Below are positions 16,163 through 25,639 of a stretch of 64,000 bases of DNA, piece after piece (the first letter of the stretch is position 1; every line of letters starts with the position of its first letter). Origin of the DNA: Myxococcus virescens. Its GTDB lineage: Bacteria; Myxococcota; Myxococcia; Myxococcales; Myxococcaceae. Below the pieces are notes generated by a model. It did not search any database and had not been told where the DNA came from. It saw nothing but the letters and a program-made list of their open reading frames with translations. The stretch is taken from assembly GCF_900101905.1 (NCBI RefSeq), contig NZ_FNAJ01000003.1, positions 558,001 through 622,000 of the forward strand, given 5' to 3'. Both the position numbers and the translations under genes were made by a program.

Positions 16163-18127
16163 ATGCTCAAGAGCTTGATCCTTGGATTTGGCCCGACGCC
16201 TCATGAATCCTCGCTGACCGTTCCTGTCGGTTCCGCTGTGGTGCTGGTCGGCCCCAACAACTCAGGCAAGAGTCGGCTACTCCAAGAACTCGAGTATTTC
16301 CTCAACAAGGGAGAACCGGCCCGGAGTGGCAGGGGGGGAATGCTTACGGATGTCGAGTGCGAACTGCCTCGGAATGAGGCGCTCTTGGAGATACTTGCCA
16401 ACCGGATCAAGGAAGAGCTCCCCTCTGCAATCTTTGAGAACCCTGGTGTCACCCTCACTCCAGATGCGACTAAACGCGCGGTCGGCATCAACGGCATCTC
16501 ACGAACCAAGGACCTGCTCGTTGCAGGGAAGCTCGTCCTGACTCCGCAGCCTCAAGTCACAAGAAAGCTATTAGGCGACTCCCAACACATCATTGACTCT
16601 TTCTTCACGGCGTTCGACTTTCTCACAGCCAAACCTACCGACGCAGCACCCAAAGACGAACAAACAACCAAGAACAACGAGCCAGAAAACCACGTTCGCA
16701 ACCTACTACTTTCGGGCATGGACTTCATAAAAGACATGCGAAAGTCAGTACACACCCTTGGCGTAACGGCAGCCATCGCCGAGGCCATCAAGAATGGGCG
16801 CATCCATCCTCGCCCATATATCCACCTACTGGGCGCCATGACCCTGAGACTAGATGGAAGGCAGCGCCTGGAGCATGTAAGGCCTAAATCACTACCAGCC
16901 ACCAGTCGGAACGACGATAGCCCATTCACCAAGCTTCTCAGAAACCCGTCCGCCCGACATTCGCTACGGCAGTTGGTCTACGAAACGCTTGGTCAGTATT
17001 TGGTCATCGATGTTACCAGCTTCGTACACACAGAACTCAAGCTGGCATCGGAGGAGCCCGGCGACAACGAACTCATGCCCCTCTTGCCCAGTTCCATTGA
17101 GTACTTCTCGCGAGCTCGCTCCATTGATAGTTACAGCGATGGAGTGAAGTCCTTTATCGGCCTGCTCTCCACCGTGATGAGCAACGAATACGTAGTCATG
17201 CTGGTCGACGAACCCGAAGCCTTCTTGCATCCGCCTCTGGCTCGACGTCTAGGGCAGAAGCTACATCGACTTGCACGTGAGCGAGGCGCCCATATCGTGG
17301 CCGCCACCCACAGTGCGGATTTCCTGATGGGATGCATCCAGACTTCGCCTGACGTCAACATCGTCAGACTTACCTATCAACACAGAGTTCCCACAGCACG
17401 GCTCCTTCCGGTCAGCGAACTCACACAAATGATGCACGATCCGCTCCTGCGTTCGACAGGAACTCTCAGCGCCCTATTTCATGAAGGTGCAGTTGTTTGC
17501 GAAGGAGACAGCGACCGAGCCTTCTACCAAGAGATCAACGAACGCCTGCTTCGGGAGACGCAAGGCGCGGATGGGTGTCTCTTCATGAACGCACATAGCA
17601 AGCAGACCATCCACCGAATCATCGGACCACTTCGCCGGATGGGGGTTCCCGCAGCTGCTATTGTCGACTTGGACATCATCGGGGATGACAACGTTCTAAA
17701 GGACCTGCTCGCCGCTGCCAACGCCGATCCAGCTACCATCAACACCTTGGGAAACGCCAAGGGAGAGTTTCGCAAGTACTTCTCCCAAGATCAGGAAGCC
17801 GGCAAGACCAGCAAAGAACGTTTGAAAGCCCACGGTGTCAGTGCATTGGACGAAAGGAGAAAAGCCTCCATGGTTCAGCTTTTCTTCAAACCGCTCGCCC
17901 AAATGGGCATTTTCGTTGTCCCCGTAGGTGAACTGGAGGGGTGGCTCAAAGAGCTGCTTCCAGGCGACCCTCGCGCCAAGAAGAACTGGATTAGCGCGAT
18001 CTTCGAAGCGCTTGGCTCGTCTGACTCAGCCAGGTACGTTTCCCCTCAAGACGGCGACGTTTGGGACTTCATGAGAGAAGTTGGCAATTGGATCAACAAT
18101 CCAAAGCGTGGAGGAATGACTTCCTGA
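16163..18127 (+). CDS. AAA ATPase-TOPRIM protein (OLD/PARIS-like), probable defence gene
   Basis: This 654-residue protein joins an ABC-type AAA ATPase to a TOPRIM-like nuclease domain. The Walker A motif is GPNNSGKS at 30-37, the ABC signature lies near SYSDGVKSF, Walker B is MLVDEPEAF with D349-E350, and the switch histidine is in AATHSADFL. The C-terminal TOPRIM-like part begins at VCEGDSDRAFY with Glu447 and has the DLD pair D502/D504. OLD family proteins such as GajA and P2 Old and the fused PARIS protein AriAB share this order; all act against phage or foreign DNA. Base composition is unlike the neighbours: bases 16621-16680 are 50 per cent GC by my count, and codons ending in A or T are frequent. 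It stands alone between msrB and purL with no visible partner gene. There is no clear ribosome site before ATG 16163. Confidence 0.82.
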   Translation: MLKSLILGFGPTPHESSLTVPVGSAVVLVGPNNSGKSRLLQELEYFLNKGEPARSGRGGMLTDVECELPRNEALLEILANRIKEELPSAIFENPGVTLTPDATKRAVGINGISRTKDLLVAGKLVLTPQPQVTRKLLGDSQHIIDSFFTAFDFLTAKPTDAAPKDEQTTKNNEPENHVRNLLLSGMDFIKDMRKSVHTLGVTAAIAEAIKNGRIHPRPYIHLLGAMTLRLDGRQRLEHVRPKSLPATSRNDDSPFTKLLRNPSARHSLRQLVYETLGQYLVIDVTSFVHTELKLASEEPGDNELMPLLPSSIEYFSRARSIDSYSDGVKSFIGLLSTVMSNEYVVMLVDEPEAFLHPPLARRLGQKLHRLARERGAHIVAATHSADFLMGCIQTSPDVNIVRLTYQHRVPTARLLPVSELTQMMHDPLLRSTGTLSALFHEGAVVCEGDSDRAFYQEINERLLRETQGADGCLFMNAHSKQTIHRIIGPLRRMGVPAAAIVDLDIIGDDNVLKDLLAAANADPATINTLGNAKGEFRKYFSQDQEAGKTSKERLKAHGVSALDERRKASMVQLFFKPLAQMGIFVVPVGELEGWLKELLPGDPRAKKNWISAIFEALGSSDSARYVSPQDGDVWDFMREVGNWINNPKRGGMTS

Positions 18128-18140
18128 CGCGAGGAAGGAT

Positions 18141-18163
18141 GGCCTCCCTGGACTCGAGAGGCC
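18141..18163. terminator. Small hairpin between the ATPase gene and purL
   Basis: GGCCTC at 18141-18146 pairs with GAGGCC at 18158-18163 across 11 bases, between convergent genes. It is a plausible but weak terminator. Confidence 0.3.
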
Positions 18164-18191
18164 CTGTACTTCGAAGTGCGCGCCGTACCGC

Positions 18192-21100
18192 TCAGCCCAG
18201 CCAGACGCGGGCGTTGCGGAACATGCGCATCCAGGGGCCGTCGTCGCCCCACTCTCGAGGCCGCCACGAGTGCTGCACGGAGCGATGCACCCGCTCCGGA
18301 TGCGGCATGGTGATGGTGAAGCGCCCATCCCGCGTCGTCAGGCCGGCGATGCCGTGGGGCGAACCATTGGGGTTGGCGGGATACGTCTCCGCCACCCGTC
18401 CGTGGTTGTCCACCCAGCGCGTCGTCACCAGCCCCAGCCCGTTGACGCGGGCGGCGTCCTCCGCGCTGGGGAACTCCGCGCGGCCCTCGCCGTGCGAGGT
18501 GACGATGAGCATCCGACTGCCTTCCATGCCCTGGTAGAAGAGCGACGGCGTTTTCGACACCTCCACCAGGGACAGCCGCGCCTCGTACTGCTCGGAGGCA
18601 TTGCGCACGAAGCGGGGGAAGTGCTCCGCGCCCGGGATGATGTCCTTGAGCTGCGACATCATCTGGCAGCCGTTGCACACGCCCAGGCCGAAGCTGTCCG
18701 GCCGCGCGAAGAAGGCGGCGAAGGCGTCTCGCGCACGCGGGTTGAAGAGGATGGACTTCGCCCACCCGCCGCCCGCGCCCAGCACGTCGCCGTAGGAGAA
18801 GCCGCCGCACGCCAACACGCCCTTGAAGCCTTCGAGCGACACCCGCCCCGACAGGATGTCACTCATGTGGACATCCACCGCGGCGAAGCCCGCCCGCGTG
18901 AAGGCCGCGGCCATCTCCTGCTGGCTGTTGACGCCCTGCTCGCGCAGCACGGCCACGCGAGGACGGGCCCCCTTCGCGATGAAGGGCGCGGCCACGTCCT
19001 GGGCCGGGTCGAACGTCAGCTTCGGCGACAGGCCCGGGTCCGTCGCGTCAGTCCTCGCGGCGGACTCCTGGTCCGCACAGGTGGGATTGTCGCGCAGCTT
19101 CTGCATCTCGTAGCTGACGCGGGACCACGTGCGGCGCAGGGCCAACGTATCCTCCGCCAGCAACGTGTCGCCGCCGTGGCGCACCCGCACCTGAAGCGCC
19201 GTCACCGGGCGGCCCAGCTCGTGGACATCCCGTGACAGGCCGTGCTGTGCCAGCACCTCGCGCACGCGCGCCACATCCGAGGCGCGCACCTGCACCACCG
19301 CGCCCAGCTCCTCGTTGAAGAGGGCCGCCGCCACGTCACCGCCCAGCGGCGCCAGGTCCACATCCAGTCCGCAGCGACCCGCGAAGGCCATCTCGCACAA
19401 TGTGGCCCACAGACCGCCGTCGGAACGGTCGTGGTACGCCAACAGCGAACCGCTTTCGCTGAGCGCCTGCACCGCGGCGAAGAAGCCACGCAGCAGCGCC
19501 GGGTCCTCCACGTCCGGGCTCTCCGGCCCCACCTGCCCGTTGACGTGCGCCACCACGGAGCCGCCCAGCCGCTGCTTCCCGCGCGCCAGGTCAATGAAGA
19601 GCAGCCGCGTGTCGTCCGCCACGTCCACCAGCTGCGGCGTCAGGGACTTGCGCACGTCCAGCACCGGCGCGAACGCGGAGATAATGAGCGACACCGGCGA
19701 CGTCACGGCCTTGCGGGCGCCGCCCTCCTCCCAGACGGTGCGCATGGACATGGAGTCCTTGCCCACGGGGATGGTGAGGCCCAACGCGGGGCACAGCTCC
19801 ATGCCCACCGCATGGACGGCGGCGTAGAGGCTGGCGTCCTCGCCCGGGCTGCCCGCCGCGGCCATCCAGTTGGCGGACAGCTTCACGTCGGACAGCTTGC
19901 CGATGCGGGCCGCGGCGATGTTGGTGAGCGCCTCGCCCACCGCCATGCGCGCCGAGGCCGCCGCGTCGATGAGGGCCAGCGGCGTGCGCTCGCCCATGGC
20001 CATGGCCTCGCCCGTGGTGCTCGTTACGGTGGACAGCGTCACCGCGCAGTCCGCCACCGGCACCTGCCAGGGGCCCACCATCTGGTCCCGGCTGCTGAGC
20101 CCGGACACGGTGCGGTCGCCAATGGTGATGAGGAAGCTCTTGTCCGCCACGGTGGGGTGGCTCAGTACGCGCTCCGCCAGCACCGCCAGCGAGCCATCCA
20201 GCTTCAGCGGCGCGAACGACACCGGGCGCGACGTCACGTCACGGTGCATGCGCGGCGGCTTGCCGAACAGCACGTCCATGGGCAGGTCAATGGGCGCGTT
20301 GCCGAACTGCGTGTCCCCCAGCTTCAGGGTCTGCTCGGCGGTGGCGTCCCCCAGCACGGAGAAGGGCGCGCGCTCCCGCTCACACAGGGCGGCGAAGCGG
20401 GCCAGGTCCTCCGGCGCCACGCCCAGCACGTAGCGCTCCTGCGCCTCGTTGCACCAGATCTCCACCGGCGACATGCCCGGCTCTGCGTTGGGCACCGCGC
20501 GCAGCTCCAGGCGTCCACCCAGGTCGTTGTCGTGGGCCAGCTCCGGCACCGCGTTGGACAGACCGCCGGCGCCCACATCGTGGATGGAGCGGATGGGGTT
20601 CTTGTCGCCCAGCGCCCAGCAACTGTCGATGACCTCCTGACAGCGCCGCTCCATCTCCGCGTTGTCCCGCTGCACGGAGGCGAAGTCGAGGTCCGCCGCG
20701 CTCGCGCCCTGCGCCATGGAGGACGCCGCGCCACCGCCCAGGCCGATGAGCATCGCGGGCCCACCCAGGACGATGAGCTTGTCACCCGGCTGCAGACGCC
20801 CCTTCTGCACGTGCGACGCGCGGATGTTGCCCAGGCCACCGGCAATCATGATGGGCTTGTGGTAGCCGCGCACCTCCACGCCACCGGGCGTGGGGACCTG
20901 CACCTCGTAGCTGCGGAAGTAGCCCGTGAGGTTCGGCCGGCCGAACTCGTTGTTGAAGGCCGCGCCGCCCAGGGGGCCGTCCACCATGATGTCCAGCGCG
21001 GAGACGATGCGGTCCGGCTTGCCGTAGGGCTGCTCCCAGGGCTGCTCGAAGCCGGGGATGCGCAGGTGGCTCACACTGAAGCCGGTGAGGCCCGCCTTGG

Positions 21101-22100
21101 GCCGGGCGCCACGGCCGGTGGCCCCCTCATCGCGAATCTCGCCGCCCGCGCCGGTGGCGGCGCCCGGGTACGGGGAGATGGCCGTCGGGTGGTTGTGCGT
21201 CTCCACCTTGATCATGATGTGGGCCGGCTCGCGCACGGAGCCCCACTCACCAGATTCGGGGGACGGGAAGAAGCGGTCCACCTCGAAGCCTTCGATGACG
21301 GCCGCGTTATCCTTGTACGCGCCGAGCACGCCTTCCTTGTGCTGGACGTAGGTGTTCTTGATGGCCTGGAAGAGCGAGCGCTCCTGTGGCTTGCCGTCGA
21401 TGGTCCAGCTCGCGTTGAAAATCTTGTGCCGGCAGTGCTCGCTGTTGGCCTGCGCGAACATCATCAGCTCGACGTCGGTGGGGTTGCGCTTCAGCTCGGT
21501 GAAGCGCGCCACCAGGTAGTCCATCTCGTCGTCGGCCAGGGCCAGGCCCAGCTCGCGGTTGGCGGTCACCAATGCCGCGCGGCCTCCGCCCAGCACGTCC
21601 ACCGTCGTGAAGGGCCGGGGCGTGTGCCCGGCGAACAGGATGGCCGCGTCTTCGAGACGCCCCACCACCGCCTGCGTCATCCGGTCATGCAGCACCGGCT
21701 TCAGGCGCTCCAGCTCCGCGTCCTGCAACGCCTGCCCGTCGGGGCCCGCGACGAAGAAGGCAGTGCCGCGCTCCATGCGCCGCACCCGTTCGCCCAGGCC
21801 GCAGTTGTGGGCAATGTCCGTGGCCTTGGAGGACCAGGGGGAGATGGTGCCCGGCCGAGGCAGCACGAGCAGCAGGCTGCCGGTGCGCGCGCCCGTGGCC
21901 ACGCGGGGCCCGTAGTCGAGCAGGCGGCCCAGGGTGGCCAGGTCCGCCTCGGAGAGGGGCGCCGGAGCGTCGATGAGGTGCACGAACTCCGCATAGATGG
22001 ATGAGACGGAGGGCACCCGCTCACGGCACTGGGCCAGGAGCTTGGCGAGCCTGAAGTCAGAAAGGGCCGGAGCCCCACGCAGGGTGTGCATGCTGGACAT
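18192..22100 (-). CDS. purL: Phosphoribosylformylglycinamidine synthase (single-chain FGAM synthase)
   Basis: This enzyme catalyses the fourth step of purine synthesis, converting FGAR plus glutamine and ATP to FGAM in the cytoplasm. At 1302 residues it is the large single-chain form, with an N-terminal PurS-like domain, two AIR-synthase-related halves and a C-terminal class I glutaminase. The nucleophile cysteine is in [12 protein letters not shown], and [10 protein letters not shown] supplies a conserved loop. [14 protein letters not shown] and [28 protein letters not shown] are PurL signatures. The ATG at 22100 is used; a second ATG three codons later is equally possible. It is the last gene of a same-strand series but stands 290 bases after the PF10118 gene, with a strong hairpin in the gap, so it is probably transcribed on its own. 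Confidence 0.95.
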   Translation of the reverse strand: MSSMHTLRGAPALSDFRLAKLLAQCRERVPSVSSIYAEFVHLIDAPAPLSEADLATLGRLLDYGPRVATGARTGSLLLVLPRPGTISPWSSKATDIAHNCGLGERVRRMERGTAFFVAGPDGQALQDAELERLKPVLHDRMTQAVVGRLEDAAILFAGHTPRPFTTVDVLGGGRAALVTANRELGLALADDEMDYLVARFTELKRNPTDVELMMFAQANSEHCRHKIFNASWTIDGKPQERSLFQAIKNTYVQHKEGVLGAYKDNAAVIEGFEVDRFFPSPESGEWGSVREPAHIMIKVETHNHPTAISPYPGAATGAGGEIRDEGATGRGARPKAGLTGFSVSHLRIPGFEQPWEQPYGKPDRIVSALDIMVDGPLGGAAFNNEFGRPNLTGYFRSYEVQVPTPGGVEVRGYHKPIMIAGGLGNIRASHVQKGRLQPGDKLIVLGGPAMLIGLGGGAASSMAQGASAADLDFASVQRDNAEMERRCQEVIDSCWALGDKNPIRSIHDVGAGGLSNAVPELAHDNDLGGRLELRAVPNAEPGMSPVEIWCNEAQERYVLGVAPEDLARFAALCERERAPFSVLGDATAEQTLKLGDTQFGNAPIDLPMDVLFGKPPRMHRDVTSRPVSFAPLKLDGSLAVLAERVLSHPTVADKSFLITIGDRTVSGLSSRDQMVGPWQVPVADCAVTLSTVTSTTGEAMAMGERTPLALIDAAASARMAVGEALTNIAAARIGKLSDVKLSANWMAAAGSPGEDASLYAAVHAVGMELCPALGLTIPVGKDSMSMRTVWEEGGARKAVTSPVSLIISAFAPVLDVRKSLTPQLVDVADDTRLLFIDLARGKQRLGGSVVAHVNGQVGPESPDVEDPALLRGFFAAVQALSESGSLLAYHDRSDGGLWATLCEMAFAGRCGLDVDLAPLGGDVAAALFNEELGAVVQVRASDVARVREVLAQHGLSRDVHELGRPVTALQVRVRHGGDTLLAEDTLALRRTWSRVSYEMQKLRDNPTCADQESAARTDATDPGLSPKLTFDPAQDVAAPFIAKGARPRVAVLREQGVNSQQEMAAAFTRAGFAAVDVHMSDILSGRVSLEGFKGVLACGGFSYGDVLGAGGGWAKSILFNPRARDAFAAFFARPDSFGLGVCNGCQMMSQLKDIIPGAEHFPRFVRNASEQYEARLSLVEVSKTPSLFYQGMEGSRMLIVTSHGEGRAEFPSAEDAARVNGLGLVTTRWVDNHGRVAETYPANPNGSPHGIAGLTTRDGRFTITMPHPERVHRSVQHSWRPREWGDDGPWMRMFRNARVWLG

Positions 22101-22156
22101 GGGTCGAGATCGTGGCTCTGGGTAACAGCGGGGCCGTCCTTATCACCGTGTGTCGG

Positions 22157-22183
22157 CCCGGCGCGTGAAGAGTTCGCGCCGGG
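22157..22183 (-). terminator. Perfect hairpin 57 bases before purL
   Basis: CCCGGCGCG (22157-22165) and CGCGCCGGG (22175-22183) form a 9-bp stem with a 9-base loop. On the minus strand it lies after the PF10118 gene and inside the probable purL leader, so it could be a terminator of the first or an operator/attenuator of the second. No T-run. Confidence 0.45.
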
Positions 22184-22390
22184 ACGCCTGCCGGACACGC
22201 GGGCAGGAGCCACAGTAGGTGTCACCCGCACGTCAGAGCCTGCGCGGCGCACGTGACAAAGCGGGAAGCACCGCCAACAGACGTACCGGTTCCCCAGGGC
22301 GCCGGACGGGGCATCGCAGGAGCAAGCACCCTTCACGCTCCTCCAGGGCCCCGCGCGGGATGCCCCCTCACCAGGCGTGCGCTCGCACCG

Positions 22391-23281
22391 CTATGCCGCC
22401 TCGCGCTCCGGGACCCCCGGAGGCGGCGCCTCCAGTGTCGCCAGGTGGGCCCTGGCCAACTCCAGGTTGTCATGGTCCAGCGGGTGGAAGGAGGGGCGCA
22501 GGTACTGCCGCAAGCCCCGTCCCAGCACCTGGAACAGCACCGGGTCCTTCCGGTGAGCGCGCCACAGCTCGCGCAGCAGCCCCGTCCACCCCAGCCCACG
22601 CTCCTGGCGCAGCAACGTCACCGTGGCGGCGAACCACAGGGCGAAGAGCGACAACACGCCCAACATCATGCCCAGCACGCGCAGCCCATAGCCCGGTGCC
22701 ACCTTCCGCAGCACGTCGAAGGCCACCGCCTTGTGCTCAATCTCCTCGGCGGCGTGCCACTCGATGAGGTTGCGCATCGCCGGGTGGCCGTCCGCGAACA
22801 CGCCCAGCGTCAGCGTGTTCTCGCCCATCAGCGCCGTGTAGTGCTCCAACGCGGCGGTGATGGACAGCCGCAGCGACGGCGGAAGCTTCGCGTCGATGAC
22901 GCCCCAGAGGAATGACTCGTACCGCCGCATGAAGCGGCGGATGTCGTAGCCCTGGGACTCCAGTAGCTCGATGTAGTCCTGGTGTTCGCGCGCGTGCTTG
23001 CCTTCCTGCGCGAAGAAGGCCTTCACCTGCGCGTGCAGCGCGGGCGTGTCCGCCAGCTGCGGCATGTAGTGGTTGACGCTGCGCACGAAGAACCGCTCGC
23101 CCTGGGGGAAGAGCATGTTGAGCCCGTTCCACAGGTGCGTGGTGCCAGGGCCGTTGCGGTGCCAGATGCGCGGGAAGCTCGAGTCGAAGGGGAACTGGAG
23201 GTGCGGTCGCGGCCGGATGCGTCCGGGGTCGTGGGGGGAGACCATGGAGAGCTCTCGTGACGGAAGACCAGGAAGGTTCAT
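22391..23281 (-). CDS. PF10118-type predicted metal-dependent hydrolase
   Basis: This 296-residue protein matches the family of helical, ferritin-like predicted metal-dependent hydrolases. Metal ligands are probably in FFAQEGKHAREHQDY (Glu and two His), ALEHYTALMGENTL and IEWHAAEEIEHKAVAFDV, which together give the E-H-E/E-E-H pattern of a di-iron helical bundle. A hydrophobic stretch (VLGMMLGVLSLFALWFAATV) follows and may anchor it to the membrane. The start is the ATG at 23281, directly after the TGA of the acyltransferase-like gene; an in-frame ATG at 23245 is the alternative. The reaction is not known for the family. Coupling to an acyltransferase-like protein suggests lipid metabolism. 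Confidence 0.8.
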   Translation of the reverse strand: MNLPGLPSRELSMVSPHDPGRIRPRPHLQFPFDSSFPRIWHRNGPGTTHLWNGLNMLFPQGERFFVRSVNHYMPQLADTPALHAQVKAFFAQEGKHAREHQDYIELLESQGYDIRRFMRRYESFLWGVIDAKLPPSLRLSITAALEHYTALMGENTLTLGVFADGHPAMRNLIEWHAAEEIEHKAVAFDVLRKVAPGYGLRVLGMMLGVLSLFALWFAATVTLLRQERGLGWTGLLRELWRAHRKDPVLFQVLGRGLRQYLRPSFHPLDHDNLELARAHLATLEAPPPGVPEREAA

Positions 23282-24799
23282 TCAAGGGAGTGCCGGGCGT
23301 CGCGACCGGGCCCTGCTGACCGCCTCCGCGACGAGCACATCCCGGAAGGCCAGCAGCTTCTCGCGCGTGCCCAGGGCACCACTGCCCGCGAGCGCCGCGA
23401 AGAAGCGCTTGCGCACGCCCGAGGGCGTCGCGTGGAGGACCTCCGTCACGCAGAGGGCCACGCCGCCCCCCACGGCACACAGCGGCCGCATCGTGTTGAA
23501 GAAGAGCGGGGAATGCCGCGCCAGCGCTTCATCATCGTCGACCTCCAAGGTGATTTTGGACAGCAGGGCATTGCCTCCCAGGGCGGCGGGCACCTGCCGC
23601 AGCAAGGGCGTGAAGGCGAAGCCGTGCGTGGTGAGCGAGGGCATCCACCACGGCAGCGCCGGCGAGTACAACGTGGAGAAGATGTCCTTCAGCACGCCGC
23701 CGCCCCGCCGCGTCTGCTCCAGCAGGTGCGCGACGTGCGCGGGCGTCATCGGCCCTGTGCGCGTCCGCGAGGGCACCACCGCGATACCAATGCGCCGCCA
23801 CTTCCGAGCCACGGTGTGCGGCGATGCGGGCAGCACCGGCACCAGCAGCGTGGGATTGTCGACGGGGAACACGCCCTCGCCGGCCCGCTGCACCGCCTGG
23901 AGCATCGCGCAGGTGAGGTTCCGGAAGTCGAGCCCCTCCGGCAGCTCCACTCGCAGCAGCGGCGACGGCTCCTCGGGACCGGTGAGCCATTCGCCCGGCG
24001 CCGCGCGGCCCTCCCTGCGCGGCAAGCCCTCCGAGGCCGCCAGCGAGAGCTCGGCCATCGCGGTGCCATCCATCACCAGGTGGTCGAAGCTCAGCTCCAG
24101 GGCGCCCGTCGCCGCGTCCACTCGCGCGCCGAACCAGGCGCTCGACGTCAGCAGGTGGGACGTCCAGGCGCTGTCGCCTCGCGAGGCGCGGTCCACCAGC
24201 ACCTGCGGGAACAAGCCCTCCCGGCGTGCCTCGGCCAGCGAGCGGCTGGGCGTGCGCGCCAGCAACGCCGCCACCGCGTCAGGCGTCAGCGCCGCGTCGT
24301 CCAGGGACAAACGCACCACCTGGAGCCCACCGTCCTCGCACGTGATGGCGGCGGTGAGGACGTCCGCGTCCTGGACGCGTTGGCGTGCATCGGAGCCTTC
24401 ACGGCCCAGGCGCGCCACCCAGACGTCCAGGGGCTGGTTCTGCCGGCGCACGCCGCGGCTGTCGCGGTACCAGCGCGCCACACGCGCCAGCAGCACCGGT
24501 GCCCACATCCCGCCGTCCGTGTCCACGCCCAACGGCTGCACCGTCACCATGATGCGGCGCGAGCGGGGCTCGGTCGTCAGGAACTGCTCCCACGTCGTCA
24601 GCGCGGGCACCACCTGGGTCGGCCTCCGCGCCGGAAACAGCCGCCGCCACCCGTCGCAGAAACGCACGAGCCCACTGATGGCATGACGCGCCACTGGATG
24701 CAGGTGCGGAAACTGATGCGTCAGCGCAGCATGCACGCGTCCGATGACGCCAACGTCCTGGGCTTCAACCGGAAACGGGAGGGGACCGGATCCGTCCAT
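23282..24799 (-). CDS. CAT-fold acyltransferase-like protein
   Basis: This 505-residue protein has the active-site block ELSFDHLVMDGTAMAEL, i.e. the HXXXDG motif of chloramphenicol-acetyltransferase-fold enzymes (wax ester synthases, 2-oxoacid acyltransferases, condensation domains). The second conserved region with an aromatic and DFG-like element is not obvious. The C-terminal part contains KITLEVDDDEALARHSPLFFNTMRPL. The start is ATG 24799, six bases after a GGAGG element; an upstream in-frame codon at 24841 would place that ribosome site inside the gene. The stop touches the start of the PF10118 gene (TGA-ATG), so the two form an operon. It could be an O-acyltransferase for lipids or polyketides. 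Confidence 0.7.
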   Translation of the reverse strand: MDGSGPLPFPVEAQDVGVIGRVHAALTHQFPHLHPVARHAISGLVRFCDGWRRLFPARRPTQVVPALTTWEQFLTTEPRSRRIMVTVQPLGVDTDGGMWAPVLLARVARWYRDSRGVRRQNQPLDVWVARLGREGSDARQRVQDADVLTAAITCEDGGLQVVRLSLDDAALTPDAVAALLARTPSRSLAEARREGLFPQVLVDRASRGDSAWTSHLLTSSAWFGARVDAATGALELSFDHLVMDGTAMAELSLAASEGLPRREGRAAPGEWLTGPEEPSPLLRVELPEGLDFRNLTCAMLQAVQRAGEGVFPVDNPTLLVPVLPASPHTVARKWRRIGIAVVPSRTRTGPMTPAHVAHLLEQTRRGGGVLKDIFSTLYSPALPWWMPSLTTHGFAFTPLLRQVPAALGGNALLSKITLEVDDDEALARHSPLFFNTMRPLCAVGGGVALCVTEVLHATPSGVRKRFFAALAGSGALGTREKLLAFRDVLVAEAVSRARSRRPALP

Positions 24800-25177
24800 G
24801 GCACACCTCCGAGTGGTCAACGGGGGGATGACCCACGGCATTGGCTGCGTAGCCTACTGGACACGCCACCTGTACCGTCAGGTCATCGCGCGATTTCACT
24901 TACAGCCATGCTTTTTGACCTGCCTGCGCGGGTGAAACACGACTCGCGACGGCGCCCCCTCACGGAGCGCATGGGCAACTCACGCAGCGGGCGTGATACG
25001 CAGTGCATCAGTCGGGACGGAATCTTCGCGCGACGTGCCACGTCGGCCGGCAAGAATGTCTGACATTGAATGCAAGCGAGCCAAAACGCCTGCCGTCACC
25101 CCAGACACATCCTGGTATTCTTTGACAGCCTGACATTCCCATGCACTCCCGCCCGGGGTGTCGGCTCAGGAGCATCC
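24800..25177. other. Intergenic region between divergent genes (378 bases)
   Basis: No gene is evident. It must hold the promoters of the acyltransferase-like gene (minus) and the Cys-rich secreted protein (plus). TTGACA at 25122-25127 is a candidate minus-35 box for the latter. CAGGTCA (24879-24885) and TGACCTG (24916-24922) form a spaced inverted repeat that could be an operator; I have no further support. Confidence 0.35.
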
Positions 25178-25546
25178 ATGTCTTTCATCCGCCGTCCCTT
25201 CGCCTGGAGTGCCGCCCTGCTGCTGACGTTCGCGACCGTCGCGGCGGCTGACCCCATCAGCTCCGGGCCCGAGGCGCTCTGTGAGAACAGCGCGAGCGCC
25301 GAGTCCTCGCTGGCCATCTGCTTCCAGTCCTTCTGTGACGAGGACTGGGAGTGTGCGAACGCGTGTCCCAACGCGCAGACGGCCGCCTGCGTGAACTCCG
25401 TGTGCGAGTACACCTATCGAACGGGCGGCGGCACCGGCGGCTCAGGTGGCCCCTTCTGCTCGGCGATGTTCTGTGCGGATGACTACGACTGTCAGTGCGG
25501 AGACCGTCAGGGCTACTGCGGCTTCGACTCCATCTGCTACTTCTAG
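25178..25546 (+). CDS. Cysteine-rich secreted hypothetical protein
   Basis: This protein of 122 residues has a clear signal peptide: basic SFIRRPF, hydrophobic AWSAALLLTFATV and a probable cleavage after VAAA. The mature part of about 98 residues contains 13 cysteines in short spacings such as FCDEDWECANACPN, AACVNSVCEY and DYDCQCGDRQGYC, separated by a GGGTGGSGG linker. This suggests a small disulfide-stabilised protein in the periplasm or outside the cell. An AGGAG element lies four to eight bases before the ATG. I do not recognise the family. It is followed by a long hairpin that includes the ribosome site of the next gene. Confidence 0.8.
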   Translation: MSFIRRPFAWSAALLLTFATVAAADPISSGPEALCENSASAESSLAICFQSFCDEDWECANACPNAQTAACVNSVCEYTYRTGGGTGGSGGPFCSAMFCADDYDCQCGDRQGYCGFDSICYF

Positions 25547-25574
25547 GCCGCTCGACGCGTCGTTCCGCTCGTCA

Positions 25575-25636
25575 GGCTCCGGGAAGAAAGCCCGCGCCAG
25601 TGAGTCCGGCGCGTCGGTGGACACCTTCCCGGAGCC
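25575..25636 (+). promoter_or_regulatory. Long hairpin that sequesters the ribosome site of the next gene
   Basis: GGCTCCGGGAAG (25575-25586) pairs perfectly with CTTCCCGGAGCC (25625-25636), and inside it CGCGCC (25593-25598) pairs with GGCGCG (25608-25613). The right arm contains the GGAG ribosome site (25631-25634) five bases before the ATG of the YkgJ-like gene. It could terminate the preceding gene and also repress translation of the following one. Confidence 0.5.
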
Positions 25637-25639
25637 GCC

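Noticed and set aside
19242-22004. A 920-codon open frame on the plus strand opposite purL.
   Set aside because: It has the His/Gln/Arg-rich composition of an antisense shadow at high GC, and purL on the other strand matches its family throughout.
24879-24922. A spaced inverted repeat CAGGTCA/TGACCTG upstream of the Cys-rich gene.
   Set aside because: Seven-base arms 30 bases apart are expected by chance in a window of this size; kept only as a remark in the intergenic entry.
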